Shown here: in pieces, positions 1-12,449 of the stretch
Layout: every line of letters starts with the position of its first letter
Position numbering within the stretch: position 1 is the stretch's first letter
NCBI GenBank assembly: GCA_015680685.1
Contig: MNCI01016594.1
Location: 232,243-296,242, forward strand
Direction: 5' to 3'
DNA: 64,000 bases
From: Gnetum montanum
Taxonomy: Eukaryota; Streptophyta; Gnetopsida; Gnetales; Gnetaceae
Notes under the pieces: model-generated
Told to the model about the DNA's origin: nothing
The model's input: the letters and a program-made list of their open reading frames with translations, nothing else
Databases searched by the model: none
Program-made: the position numbers and the translations under genes

Positions 1-306
1 GCACATCACATGCTTGAATTTTGAGTCTGCCAAAAGATGGCTATCGACAAGGACCGGCATGCCGCACACCTGAGCATCCCATTTTCCCAGCATGATCCCT
101 TGGGCAGCCACCGATCCCCATAATCCCTTCCCTCCTGCCAGTTACCAATCTCGCCCTTTCAATCCCATTCACCACTGAACACGGTACGATGATGTCGGGC
201 CAAGTGGCAAAGGACAAAGCTTTTATCAAGCTGCTTGTGGTGTTTTGCGCTTCTTTGTCGATGCTTCTCGGGTTGATTCCTCCAAGCGTCAACAAAGAGG
301 GGCCAA
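1..306 (+). mobile_element. Element A, 3' untranslated end (internal)
   Basis: This is the internal sequence just upstream of the 3' LTR of a Ty3/gypsy element whose body lies outside the window. About 50 bp ending at 306 match the corresponding segment of element B (50766-50817): both share the TTTGTCGA...GTCAACAAAGAGGGGCC string and then an LTR beginning TGAAACACC. No coding sequence was seen. Element A is therefore a sister family of B. Confidence 0.7.
294..302 (+). other. Polypurine tract of element A
   Basis: The purine run AAAGAGGGG lies 4 nt before the LTR start TGAAACACC, exactly as in element B (50805-50813). This primes plus-strand DNA synthesis and shows that the LTR to its right is a 3' LTR on the plus strand. 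Confidence 0.75.
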
Positions 307-439
307 TGAAACACCACAAAAATTTTTGATTTTAGCATTTTTCTGACAAGAAGCAGATCCCCGTGACCTACAGACAACTTTGGCTACATTTGAAGTCACA
401 CAGGGCAACTCTGAAAATCGAAACACCTGGTTTTTACAA

Positions 440-960
440 AGTGTTGTGCCAGCGTATACGCCCAGTTTTAAACCAAGTGTTGTGCCAGCGTCTACACCCA
501 GCGTATACGCCCAGCACTCCAGTGTATATGCCCAGCGTACACACCCAGCACTCTAGCGTATATGTCCAGTGTATACGACTGGCTCTACGGCGTACACGTC
601 CAAGTACGGCAGATGCACACGCTCAACGACAAGATCTCTAATGGCAGCATGAAGATTACACCGAAGAGCAAGGATTGAAGCAAGTGGACATCCTTCGGGG
701 TATACGCCCGGCATATACGCCCAACATTCACCAGCGTATATGCCCAGCGTATACGCCTGATGCTCAGCATACACGCTTCACACGCATGTTCAGCAGGTGC
801 AACGGGAGCAAGAATTGAGGCAAGTCGACGTCCAGCATCCATCAGCGTATACGCCAGCATCCATCCAAGTCCACGCCCAGCGTATACGTCGTCCTGTTGT
901 AGCGTATACACCCAGCATATACCAAGTTTCTAAATTGTAAATGCCCGGTCTATACGCCAC
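440..960 (+). repeat. Short dispersed GCGTATACGCCCAGC repeats in U3 of LTR A
   Basis: At least ten variants of the core CGTATACG (a perfect palindrome) flanked by CCAG occur between 452 and 950, for example near 452, 499, 526, 560, 700, 735, 750, 845 and 880. Spacing is irregular, so this is a motif cluster rather than a satellite. Confidence 0.7.
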
Positions 961-997
961 GTGTCTCCCAGTCCGATTTTCCTGGTAACCCTACCCC

Positions 998-1006
998 TAT
1001 AAATAG
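998..1006 (+). promoter_or_regulatory. TATA box of LTR A
   Basis: TATAAATAG is preceded by a pyrimidine-rich CCTACCCC and followed by the probable transcribed leader. It sits at the same relative place as TATAAATA in the LTRs of element B. Confidence 0.7.
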
Positions 1007-1513
1007 CCCAGTTCTCCGCATTTACCAGGTCAGCAAAAATTTACCAGAGCAGACCCAGAGCAATTACGCTGCAGAAACCCCCCTTACGCTTACGCTTACG
1101 CTGGAAGTCTTGTACGCCGAGCACAGTCCGCGCTCCGCCTACTGTGTCAGCCGGCTGCATCCCTCCGTCCACCGGGGCTTTACGTCCGCCTTGTGTCCCT
1201 ACACAACTGNCGCTTACGCTGTGCCTATATTCGTTTATGCTGTTTACGCCCGACCCTGTTTACGCCCTGATTACGCTTACGCTGTCTACGCCTATTTCAC
1301 TGTTTACACTCCATTTACGCATAACCCAGCGTATAACGCTTCAGTGGCGCTCGGGGAAATCCTTGTCTGGTCTGCGCACAGACCACCCAAGGTACCCTAC
1401 CTTCGTGCATTCCAGCACGCCCTTAGGCGAAGGTGGGGTCATTTACGCTCGTCTTGTGATCCCGCGGTCTCTGTTTCCCATTCCAGCCGGGACCGACGAT
1501 TTCAGGCGGTACA

Positions 1514-3703
1514 CATAACTTCCAAGGATAGATGTGGAAGGCCTTCCTCCAAATGATGGAGGATCTAGTCCTCTATCACATTGACCTAGTCAACATTCCC
1601 AAGATCAATGCTAGAAAGGATGCTTATTCTATCTATCATAGTCCAAGTAGGTGGCTTTTGAGTCATAGTAGTCATAGAAGTTTGACTTGCAATAGTGGTA
1701 ATTTGAGTAGTAGGGGATTTCTCCACAATGAGAGTACTCTCAAAAATCTAATAAGCACTCTTCACCTAGATCCCATGGATGAACAACTCTCTCTTATATC
1801 GTTGAACTAACTCCTCCTTGATCCACTTGATGTAGTCCCCATGATCCACCTTGTAATATTGCTTGTTGGCCTTTTATTTCTTACCCCACTCCAGGACCAA
1901 GTACAGTGATCATTCTAGTCCTCAACCTTCAGGGAGATGAGGTTCATCTATAGCTATTGTTCTTTCATTTCCCATAGCACCACTACTTTCTCCCAAATGG
2001 TATGCTAGTAGTATGTCCAGGTGATCTCCTTGATCTAAGATTCCCCTGAGTTAGCCACTTGGGCTTTCACAAAGGCCTCCAGTCTTGGAGATCTCTAATA
2101 GTTTCCTCCTACCATTGAGTCTTCTCCCTAAAGGCCAAAAATTCCTCTTATAACGATTTGTTAGACCTCTCTAGATCTCATGAAGGTTTTTCACAAGACA
2201 TTGCTAGATCAATAGTAGTCTTGTATAACTTCAAAGGTACAATAGATAGATCAAAGAAAAGCTTAGGCAAGGAGTCAATCTCCATGTCTGTGCTAGGATT
2301 CCACTCCATAAAAGGAACAACACGAGAATGAAATGAAACCATAAATAGAATGTGCAACCTAAGATATCCATAGCTAAACAACTGAGGGATATAAAACAAA
2401 GTCCTTACTTATCTCGGGTATAACCTATTGCAATTGATCAATGGTGTCCTTAGCCATCCCACGCATGAACTCCACCTTGTCTAGGGTCTCCACCCATGGT
2501 TTCACATGAAACCTAGGGACAAGAGCTTGCACTAGTGGCTCAAGAACTCATATAAGCATAACAATAATCAAATGATAAGGATGAAAACCAAAATTAAACC
2601 ATAAGATATAACAAAAGTTCTAAGGCATGCACATACCTAGCTCCTTATCCTCTTCATCTAGAATGACGATGGGGAATGTACCCGAAATTGCTTCATTGAA
2701 CAAGGCATCTAGATCATTTATATCTACATTGGAAAATCCTTCAAGCTTAGGTTGCTTAAGGAGTGTCCCTTCTACACATCTTCGTTCTTCCTCTACTATA
2801 GCTTGGGGGCTTCCATAACCTGACACTTGTCTACAATCATAGCACATAGAAAATCAATTAACACATGAAATCATAACATACCCATCAAATTTAAAACATA
2901 ACATAGCCAAAATTAAACAGAGCATACCTATGACTACCTACTATGATGGCTTAAGCTTTTTTAGGGTGGGTTGGCTTGATGCTAGTAGTGCTTCCTCCAT
3001 ACGCCTCTTGAGTTTCTCTTTGGTTTTTCTTTGATCTCCCTGTGTGATTACTTGGCCTCTAGGATGCTCATTGGAAACATGAGAGGATTCTCATCATCTC
3101 TGTTGTCAAGGAACTCATACTACCTAATATTAAGATCCTAGGTGATAATGAATAATGTATCACCCATCCCCTCTAATGGGTTCTGAGCTTGCACCATTGG
3201 ATAAATGTGCTTTATCTAAGGCTTAGAAAGTTGTCTTGGGTCTTGGAGAATCCATCATCCATTTCTATACACCACTAGAACCTTCAGAAACCTCTTCAAA
3301 TAACTCTTAAAAATGCAAAATTCATGTGGACTATTTTAGACATATGTGCACATAGTCTAAATATCTCCTCCTAAAGCCCAAAAACCAAAGTAGTTTCCCA
3401 ATTGAACCTACAAGACCTTCTTAAAGATCCATGCCTACATGATGCCAATAATCTTATTTTTTTATAATAGTTTAGTAAAGGTGCAAGACCTAAACAAAGG
3501 ATATGATTCCTTTACATCAAGGTTCATGGAGGCATCCATGGAAATTTTGGAGTGGCCCATGTTGGCACCAAGCCACTACAAAACTTCCTCATGATGGCTT
3601 GATTCCTTAACTATCCTAGTGGGAACCTTTTCCCCATTAGCAAGGATACCATCGATGTCCATGTTAACCTTCACATCCTAGTTGATGGTACTGAAATGAC
3701 TAG
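1514..3703 (-). pseudogene. Copy O, 3' half: exons 4 (distal part) to 7 of the HAD-like antisense-gene family
   Basis: Decayed minus-strand gene, homologous exon by exon to the antisense gene of element B. Exon 4 (distal part) runs 3703-2928 and ends GTCATAG|GTATGC. Exon 5 runs 2819-2637 between CAG and GTATGT. Exon 6 is about 2545-2418, its donor GT changed to AT. Exon 7 is about 2330-1514. Matches to the B protein include YPLFRSCTFTK (B: YPLFRARTFPK), KVEFMRGMAKDTI (B: KFTFMEGIVSDMI) and EWGKK followed by KANKQYYK (B: EWGQKEKDHKHLYK). Many in-frame stops show it is dead. The LTR of element A truncates it at 1513. Element C interrupts exon 4 at 3703; the gene resumes at 17031. Function is unknown beyond the domain similarity described for B. 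Confidence 0.75.
3699..3703. repeat. Target-site duplication of element C, left (ACTAG)
   Basis: ACTAG directly precedes the LTR start TGATGGG and is repeated at 17026-17030 directly after the LTR end CTCATCA. A 5-bp duplication is typical of Ty3/gypsy integrases. Confidence 0.9.
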
Positions 3704-3728
3704 TGATGGGTTGTAGTTTGGTTGGCTA

Positions 3729-3750
3729 CATCAACAAGGCCTTGTTGATG
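3729..3750. promoter_or_regulatory. 22-bp perfect palindrome in U3 of LTR C
   Basis: CATCAACAAGG is followed directly by its exact reverse complement, centred on GGCC, about 55 bp upstream of the TATA box. Related ATCAATGAGGCC words recur beside it, in the LTR of D and in the internal promoter of C. It could be a protein-binding site or a hairpin. Inference only. Confidence 0.55.
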
Positions 3751-3801
3751 CATCGTATCATGCATCAATGAGGCCCCATTAACATAGTGTTAATTTTTGG
3801 C

Positions 3802-3810
3802 TATAAATAT
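3802..3810 (+). promoter_or_regulatory. TATA box of LTR C (5')
   Basis: TATAAATAT in the context TTGGCTATAAATATGTGCC. Equivalent boxes occur at 16229-16236 (3' LTR), 62103-62110 (D) and 56484-56491 (E). Confidence 0.75.
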
Positions 3811-4582
3811 GTGCCTACAAACGCATTTATGACAATAGGATATTGTAGTTGCAGTGAAGGTATTGTAGTTTTTCCATTTGAAACTTAGAATTTTTCCCCT
3901 CAGTGCCTATAACAAGAGTCATTAAGTATACAAATCTTTATTCGAGCATTTTTGTACCTGAGCACAATAGTGTGTGTGGCAATAAAGATGAGCTTTCTGA
4001 TAAACCTTGTAGCACTTTGGATAGATTAGCTATTTTCATGTATGCATTTAATTTTTTTAATAATTTATTTAATATTGTAATTATTCATTAATTATTTCTA
4101 GTAATTAAGTTAATGAGGTAATTAAGCAAGATAAATTACACACATAAGTATGACCACTTTGAGCATAACACATATCTACTTGGAAATCCCAACAATGTTA
4201 TTGCTTAGCGCTTGGTCACCCAGTAGTGGATATGTGGGTTCAGAACATGTATGAAAAGTGGGACTAGATACTTATGTTTGGATTAGTTAAATGTTAGTTA
4301 ATTATTTAATTTAAATTAGTTAAGGTAATTACTTCTATTTTCATTCGAACACCAAACCATAAGAATACAAAATGATAAAAATTAAATGCTTCAATTACAC
4401 TTGACCATACTAGTGTACATCACAAGTGTAATTGGGAAGAAAATGATTGACCTTAAGGCAAAGATTCACTTCCTAGAGGACTAGTGCACCAAAAATAATA
4501 AAGTCCATAAAATTCAACCAAAACATGCATGAACACCTTCTAATTCGTATGGTTGGGCATAGGGGTACCTTGCTACTCATCA

Positions 4583-4601
4583 TTAGTGCCATTAGGGTTA
4601 G
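4583..4601 (+). other. Degenerate primer-binding site of element C
   Basis: Immediately after the 5' LTR comes TTAGTGCCATTAGGGTTAG, which can be read as a mutated TGGCGCCGTTGCC-type site. The same position in D (62883 onward) reads TGAAGCTATTGTTGGGGAC and is closer to TGGCGCCGTTGCCGGGGA, the tRNA-Asp-type site known from Athila elements. The lineage call is inference from two degraded copies. Confidence 0.45.
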
Positions 4602-4701
4602 GTGAATATAATTAATATCATTGTACAAACCTCAAGGTCAATATCATTCCCACTATACATAGAACTTAAAAGCACATTGATGTTTTATATTATATTGCAA
4701 A

Positions 4702-7400
4702 ATGTCTTCTTCTTCTCGCAAGTGCGAAGATGTCAAACTACCGATCTCACAGGAGTGTAAAGTGGTATATACTTATCCAGATGAGTTTCTACCAAACTTC
4801 ACCATCATCCTACATAAGGATGAATAGCTACAATGGCATGATATGAAGGGCAACATTGTCTTGCCCCCCGATTAATCTATGCCTAGGATGCTATTTAAAA
4901 CCCTTAAGAAGTTGGACATAGTAGATCTTCACAAGGAATACGTCATGGATGGTTATGAAACTTAAAATTACTATCCCACTAAAACACAACATAAACGAGA
5001 TCAACATTAGGAGAAACTTCATGAGGCTACAAAGGGAAAACATTACACTAGTCCCTTATTACTATTAAATCAAGATGACAAGGAGGATCCTCCTACTGAA
5101 GGTTCTCAACATGAAGATTCGCCACCCCCTAATACTAGTGACAAGGGCATGCACCTAAACCTATGATCCACTATCCATAAATTAGGTTCAGGAAAAAGTG
5201 ATGGTCAAGGTAGCGACTCAGGCAAGCATCACAATAGCAAGGGATCTAAGGATGGTGATCATAATAAGTAAAAGAGTGGTGGGGGATACCACGGTGGTGG
5301 TGGTAGTCCACCTTCCTGTTCATCCTCTTCATTTGATTCCAAACATTTCTCTTCATCTAATATCTCTCATAGAAGCCACCATCAACATAATCATGATGAA
5401 GGTGATCAGTGAGATAATAATGACCATGAAGGCCATCAAGATAGAAGGGGTGGCCAAAACCATCATTGATGTCATCAACATAGTGATGATGATGAACCTC
5501 TATGAGTGACTCAAAGTATGTTGAACATTGCAAAGGTAGTCAAAACTCCAACTAGGCATGTGAAAGATAGTTGGATCAAGCACTTAAACATCAATAATAT
5601 CCCAAGATTTGAGGGGGGATATAACTTTGATCTACAAACACATCTATAAGCTTTCCATGATGTTTATGCCTTATAGAACATAGAGAATGAATGGCAAAAA
5701 ATTCAGCTTTTCCTAAGAACACTTATCAAAGAAGCTAAAAGTTGGTACTAGTCTTTGGAGTCAGAATCTATCCATTGATGTAGTACCATGTTAGAGATAT
5801 TTAATGACAAACATTAGACGTACTATAGAGTGTCTAATCCAAATAGGCAAATCCAAGGTTAGAAACAAGTAGTTCATAAACCCTTGGATGCCACCATGGA
5901 CCAACACTATTTACTCTTACACCATTGCTCTAGCCATGATTATTCTTAGAGGGAACAACTTCACAACACTATAGATGGGCTCAAAGTAGAAATAATAAGA
6001 ACCCTTGGGGTGTATGCCCAAGGAAGATTGTTTGAACTAAGAGCTCATTAGATCCAAAGGCTAATTGAGCAAGTAGCAAAAGAAGAAGGTGAGCTATGAA
6101 AAAGAGAAAGTGTAGAAGAGTATAAGAAGGACCCTTCCATGAAGAAATAGGAGATCCAATTTTGTGATGAGGAGGAGTCACCACTTGATAAAGTGGTGAA
6201 TAGGAAAACCTTTCCCATCCAAAAATTTGTTTCTTCCATTTTGGAAAAGGTTGATAAATTATGGGACTCAAATGAAAAATTTCAAATGGTCAAAAAGATT
6301 GTTGAAGAATCCAAAGATTAAAATAGTGATCATAATTGTAGATGGTAAAAAGAAGCTAAACATGCCTACCAAAGAGGTAAGGGCAAAGCTTTTGTACTAG
6401 AGGAAGTTGTGGAAATCCACTCTGATGGTGAAACTGATTGTGAAATTTATCAATATGAACATCCAAGGGGTTATTGCCCTATGGTGTCACACTTACAAGA
6501 GTTTAGGGTGTATTCCTTGAATCCTCGACTAGCAGGTAGGCAAGCACCTAGACGATTGTCTTATCCTCAAGGTAATCCAAGGCATTTCCACTAGCAATAA
6601 CAAGCTTACCATCCAAGTGAAACTCCTCCACAACCTTATGAACAATACCAATAGTGTTACCAACCACAATCATGGAGAATGCCACTGCTAAGGTAGTAAT
6701 ACCCTTATAGGCAACTAGATCCATACAAGCACTATGTTTAGTAAAGGGTCTCCCCTAAGCTTTACAAGTCATACACCATTCCAGCATCACTATTACCCTT
6801 CAGAGCACCATTGAACAAATTCATCATCTACTCGAGGGGAAATCCCATATCTATATCCATATCACCCTCCACATTAATATACACATGCACCTCCACCTTT
6901 AACCTAGTTACCTCCTTCTCCATCTATGTAGGGTGAGATTCCTCCACAACCACAACAACAAAATGCTATGAGCGCTATACATTCACAACTAGCTTTCTAG
7001 CTGAGTGATCTGGACAATCGATTAAGAAAAAGACCTTTCTTATAACCCAACAGTCCTCTTCAACCCTCACAATCTAGTCCAAATAATCATCCTACATTTC
7101 TAGCACCCTCATCCTCTGCATCAAACACCTTCAAGTGCCCTTCAAACCAAGTTCCACCTAAGATCCACATTGTAATGCTAACTCATGCTATTTTTGATTA
7201 GATCAAGGCTGGAAATCTTCTTACAAGAAGATCTAACCCAAGAAGTCCACTCATTTATTTATAGATTATTGGACATGAGCCATGCAAGGATCTTCTTAAC
7301 TCTAGTTCTACAGTTAATCTCATCTCCCATGACATGTACAAGGCTTGAAACCTACCACCTCTTAAGAAGAGCAACATTTTTCTAGAATTAGCAGATCAAT
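4702..7400 (+). pseudogene. gag: Element C gag region (broken)
   Basis: The gag reading frame starts at ATG 4702 and can be followed in one frame to beyond 5760 through many stops. The first half is a low-complexity stretch rich in His, Ser, Gly and Asp (about 5200-5500). It is followed by a retrotransposon-gag core around 5690-5760, where the LFLRTLIKEAKSWY string matches the usual hydrophobic-A-WY pattern. The same protein is seen in D from 63036. Beyond about 6000 the sequence still looks gag-derived but is too decayed to place domains; the protease was not found with confidence between 7400 and 8150. Confidence 0.7.
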
Positions 7401-10400
7401 CAATTACTCCCTTTGGGATTAGTAAAGGACTTTGTGACAATAGTTTCTAGGTGGTCCTATCTTGTTATTTTTTTGGTAATCAAGGTGGACAACTACAAAA
7501 GTGAATTTCCCATAATTATGGAAAGAGCTTAGTTAAATATAGTTGATGCACATATGGGTATAAGGGACCTATCTTTAGAAATATTTAAGGAAAATGAACT
7601 AGGCAAGATTGAGAAGAAGTGTATTCTATGCATCACATATGGCAACAATGGATGCAATTGAGTGCAAAATATTTGGTCTATCAAGAGTACATACATTAAA
7701 TCATGCAATCATTGTGCATAAGAAATTAACATTCAAAGGTGTTTGAACGCAACAACCACAAAATAGGAGGACATCCATGAGCTGATAATTGACTCAAATA
7801 GTAGCACATTATGCATGGAATCAACTGAGAGCTTAACATGTGCTTATGTTAAAGGCATGAAAAAAATTAAACAAGTTCATTCCCAACTCTTTAGTGAAGA
7901 TGATGATACCTATTGGGGAGAGCTGGAAATCCCTAATAACTTCAAGTAGAAGCCTCTAGAGCTGAAAAATTTACTGGTTGGCATGGAATATGCATTTTTG
8001 AACAATGATAAATAGGTCATAATTAATGCCAAACTTGCTATTGAACAAAAAGAAAATTTTTTCAAGTAGTTAACAAATGGCCAATAGCCTTTGCTTTGTC
8101 ATATATAGAGCTAACAAGAATCACTCCAAGGATATGCTAGCATTGCATTTACATTGACCTAACCATGAATCCTAGAAGGCAGCCATAGAGGTGACTAAAC
8201 CCCAAATTGAAGTAGATTTTCAAAGATGAAATTGAACAACTCCTCAAGATGGGGTTCATCTATCCAATCGAGGATAGTGAGAGAATTATCTCATTCATGA
8301 TTGTGCTAAAGAAAGGTGGAAAATGGTGGGTCTACATCGACTTATGGCTATTGAATATGGCAACATTTAAAGATCATTTTCTTTTTCCATTTGTGGATCA
8401 AGTATTGGACACCATATTTGGTCATTATTATTATAGCTTCTTGGATGGTTATAGTGGCTATAACCAAGTCCAAATTACACTAGACGATTAGGATAAGACA
8501 ACATTGATGAGTCCCTAGGGGACTTTTGCGTATTGTAAGATGTTGTTTGGCCTATGCAATGCCCCTACAACCCTTCAACACTTGGTCCTTAGTATCTTTC
8601 AATAGTAGATCAGTAGTGGTGTTGAAGTCTTCATGGATGACCTTTCCACCTATGGAGCTACATTTGAGCAAGCCTTGGACCACCTTGAGGAAGTGTTGAA
8701 GAGATGTATTGAAACAAATTTGTAGCTCAACTAGCAAAAGATCCATTTCATGATCTAAGAAGGCATTGTGCTAGGGCACCAAATTTTGCAAAAAGGGATT
8801 AACGTAGACCTAGAAAAGATAAGGGTCATCCAAGGAATAATATGCCAACCAAAGATCATTAAAGATGTTTGGTCATTCCTTGGACACACTGGCTACTACT
8901 AGTGGTTTATAGAGAATTTCTCTAGATCACAAAGTTATTGGTAGAGCTTACAAAGAAAGATGCATCTTTCATCTAGACTAAGGAATGTAAACATGCATTC
9001 TAATAGTTAAAAGAGAAACTTGTAGAAACACCAATCCTACATGCACCATACTAGTCTAGACCTTTCCATATCATGATAGATGCATTTAACCACACCTTAG
9101 AAGTAGTGCTCATGCCGATGGATGATAAGAAACATACATATTACATCCACTATACAAGTTGAAGCATTATGGGAGCATAGTTAAATTACACCATCATGAA
9201 AAAAGAGTTAATGGAAATGGTGTATGCTCTATAATAGTTCAAGAACTATGTGCTTGGTTACAAAGTATTTGTGCATATGGACCATAATGAAATCTGCTTC
9301 CTCATGAATAAGCTCACAATGAACCCTCATGTCATACAGTGGCTTATGATCTTGTAGGAATTCAATCTCACAATGGTAGATCAAAAAGGAACCAAGAATG
9401 TGATTGCTAACCATCTATATCACTTAATATGGGATAATAAAGAGGAAAGCCTACTCTCTAATCAATTCCTAGATGAACTCCTCTTTATAGGAGTAATAAG
9501 TGAACAAACTCCCATAGAAATAACATGATATAGTGGCATCCTCACTTATCCTCTCACTTAGGAGATGTCATAAGATTTTTATTTTAGAAAGAAGCAACAA
9601 TTTCTTCATCAGGTTAAATACTTTATGGAAATCAATGGACATCTCTACAAGGTATGTCCTTGACAAAGATCAACTATGCATTTTCTAGGATGCTCACGAA
9701 GGGCCTTGTGAAGGCCACTATGCAAGGAGATGCATGGCCATAAAAATCCTAATGGCAGAATACTATTGGCCTATAATCTTTAGGGATGCCCACCTAAGTC
9801 TCAAGTCTTGTGAACATTATCAATGAGATGAGGTGATGACCACTCACATGAGAGATCCTCAATAGTGGATTCAATCACTGAAACCTTTTGACATATGGGG
9901 CATTGACTTCATGAGTCCCATCACACCTATGTCTAATAGAAAGGAATATATTTTAGTAGCAGTTGACTACTATACAAAATGGGTAGAAGCAACAGTTGTT
10001 ACTAATTATACATCATCCACTTCTACTAAATTTATACAAAAAAATATTATAAATAGGTTTTAGGTGTCATGTTCACTAATTTCTAATAATGGAACTCATT
10101 TCATAAGTGCCACTTTTAGAAAATTAATGCAACACTTGGGGGTTGAACATAAATTAACAACATCCTATCATACCTGAAGCCAATGGTTAAGCAAAGGTAA
10201 CCAATCAGGAGATCAAAAAAATAATAACATGGACCATTAGCAAATATAGAAATGATTCAAGCATCAAACTTAATGATGTTCTCTAGGCTTATCATTTAAC
10301 TTGTAAACTTCCTATTGGCTATTCTCCCTATGAGTTAGTGTATAGAAAACTTCCAATGCCCCCAATTTAGTCTAAGCTCCATACACTCTCAATAGCCTAT

Positions 10401-10750
10401 AATCTAAATCTTAACCTAAGTCTAGCATAGGAAAAAAGACTGATCAACCTGAACATGCTAGATGAAAATCAATTAGTTGCCCTATCCATGAATGAGGTGA
10501 ACAAGGCATTTAGAAAGCAACATCATGACCTCAGAATCAAGAAAGTAAAACTTTAACTAGGAGATAAGGTTTTCTATTGGAACTCCACACATGTATCCCA
10601 AAAGGAAAAATTTCAAACATTGTGGGAGGGACTTTATATAATTGACCAAACATTTTCCTCTAGACCATGATAATCTACAAACTTGAAAGCCCAAATAAAA
10701 AGTAGTTGGTTAACATCCAACAAATAAAGCCTTTCTTAGAACCAAGATAG
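7401..10750 (+). pseudogene. pol: Element C pol: RT, RNase H and integrase (broken)
   Basis: Reverse transcriptase runs about 8190-8950: the finger region FIYPIEDSE, the SFLDGYSGYNQ block at 8440-8470, and the catalytic FMDD box at 8630-8641, which is intact. RNase H remnants follow to about 9420. Integrase spans about 9640-10560: the HEGPCEGH half of the zinc site is present, but the second cysteine of the CxxC pair is Tyr (CEHY). The first catalytic Asp is at 9905-9907 in WGIDF. The second is Asn at 10085-10087 and the Glu is Lys at 10194-10196. Both changes are G to A. Dozens of TAG, TGA and TAA codons interrupt the frame, so the gene is certainly dead. Confidence 0.85.
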
Positions 10751-12440
10751 GCCAGTCTAACTACCACCTTAAGGGATGAACAACCATGTTCTATCTTTTG
10801 GAACTCCTCCTTCCAAATCAATCATGGGGTAGATGGCCATCCATGCTAATCAACCAACTGGCCTCTCAATTTTTCTACATTTTGTTTTGCACATTTTTGA
10901 TTTTACAATTTTTTGGATTTTTAAAATTCTTTCTAATTTTACACCATTGTTAGTACTTTTAAATCTTTCTTGATTATTTTATACTTTCTTATATATTTTA
11001 CTTTACTTGGTTTTGTTTTGTTCAAGTATGATATTTTCTTATTTTTTCTAATAAAATTACTTTGTTATCATAGGACACAATGTCATTGTTGTTGTTTACT
11101 AATGGTGCTTTGCACTTAATGTTGTGATTGTCGATCTTTGGTTTCTATTTTTGAATTCTAATGTTTGATGACTTTCACATGGTTTATTTTTAATGGAATA
11201 AGTAGTAAGTCCATGTCATTCACCCATCCAAGGAACTCTATGATTTTCTTTGTTCTAGGAGTTTGAGGTCCCTTCCATTAGAGAAACTTTTAATCAATTA
11301 GTGACCTTAGTAGTTCTGAAGTTAGGAAGGATTCAAAGGTTTTTAAAAGGTATGACTTCAAGGGGACACAATACTCTTTGTAGTCTTCTACTTGCTTGAG
11401 TGCTTGGGTGTTTTTCATAGACTTATTACTATTCCATACCAACCACTAATAAGAAGTCAAAGAAGTCTTTGCATGGTGTGGTTCCCATTCAAAAATTCAA
11501 AAAAATGATGGGAATTTAAATCACACCACTTGGACAAATAAAATGAATAAGTCATTGCATGGTGTGGTTCCCATTTCAAAAAAAAATAAAAAAAATATTA
11601 AAAAAAAACATTGAAAATTCAAAGCACACCCCTTGGACAAATAAATGAGCTATAAGCACTAGTTATGAGACTCGAATGACATGCACCTATGCCTAAATTT
11701 CTCCTCTAACTAAGGCCCTCCCTCTCACTTCCTCCTTTTCTTTTCTTATTTCTGTGAAATCATGGTTGTCTTGTGGAAGCACTCTTGTATCTCAAGTGGA
11801 TGGATCGATCTTAGAGTGATAATGGAAATTCACTGAAAGTGGTTGGTTTTGGTCTAGACTGAGGGTGGATATTCCTAGGTCATTTAAGCACAAATTTCAC
11901 AAGGGACTTCTTATGACCTCATTTCAAAACTCCATTGCACCTTCTCTATCATCCATCCATGATGCCATAACTCACCTCACTACCGTGTTCTATGTCATGC
12001 TCTATGTCTTGAATTGATGTGTTTGGATTCTTGAGTAGATTATTCTTGGTTGGTCCTTAACTTTTCATGATCATTAAATCAACTATGGGGTTCATGGACT
12101 CCTTAGTTGAGGTTATGCAAGGGCAAAAAGGGCATGAGCCTACTATGGGAATGGCCCACTTACATAGCTCTTGGTTTGGTTAATTAAGGTTCCTTACCTT
12201 TGACATTGTCATAATCCTATCTTTCACATATTCCATTAGATATTCTACTTAGTACTCCTTAACCTTTTATCTCATTCATCTTCCAAATCAATTTTTCTCC
12301 ATTTTTACAAATTTATGAACTTTAACACTCTCTTCTCATGTTTTCATACTATTCTTGACCTTTTAAGCTTTCATTTGACACTAATTTCACTTAGAAACTC
12401 CTTGTATTTTGCAAGTTTGACCAAAGTCAATAGTCATCAA
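10751..12440. other. Element C spacer between pol and internal promoter
   Basis: No coding sequence was recognised. An imperfect tandem duplication of about 85 bp lies at 11471-11640; each unit holds TTGCATGGTGTGGTTCCC and a CACACC..CTTGGACAAATAAA string. A poly-A-rich stretch is inside it (11575-11620). From about 11840 to 12270 the sequence weakly aligns with the start of the E fragment (52250-52660). Confidence 0.5.
11471..11640 (+). repeat. Two-copy tandem duplication in element C spacer
   Basis: GCATGGTGTGGTTCCCATT and ACACC..CTTGGACAAATAAA each appear twice, about 85 bp apart. Confidence 0.7.
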
Positions 12441-12449
12441 TGGTGATCA

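Larger units (their letters stand above)
307..1513 (+). mobile_element. 3' LTR of element A
   Basis: The LTR starts TGAAACACC, as in element B, and ends near GGTACA at 1513 (1515 is possible). To the right the sequence switches to the coding remnant of copy O. The U3 part (about 440-960) is packed with variants of a GCGTATACGCCCAGC motif. A TATA box lies at 998-1006, and R/U5 is rich in TTACGC words. One N is present at 1210. The partner LTR is outside the window, so no target-site duplication can be confirmed. Confidence 0.75.
3704..4582 (+). mobile_element. 5' LTR of element C
   Basis: It starts TGATGGGTT after ACTAG and ends CTCATCA. It aligns along its whole length with 16137-17025 and with the LTR of D (61948-62881). 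It contains a 22-bp palindrome at 3729-3750, several AATGAGGCC-like words, and a TATA box at 3802-3810. Confidence 0.9.

Noticed and set aside
2178-2399. 73-codon minus-strand frame as a separate gene
   Set aside because: It is part of exon 7 of copy O, matched to B exon 7 by position and by a ..EWNP/RWDP.. string.
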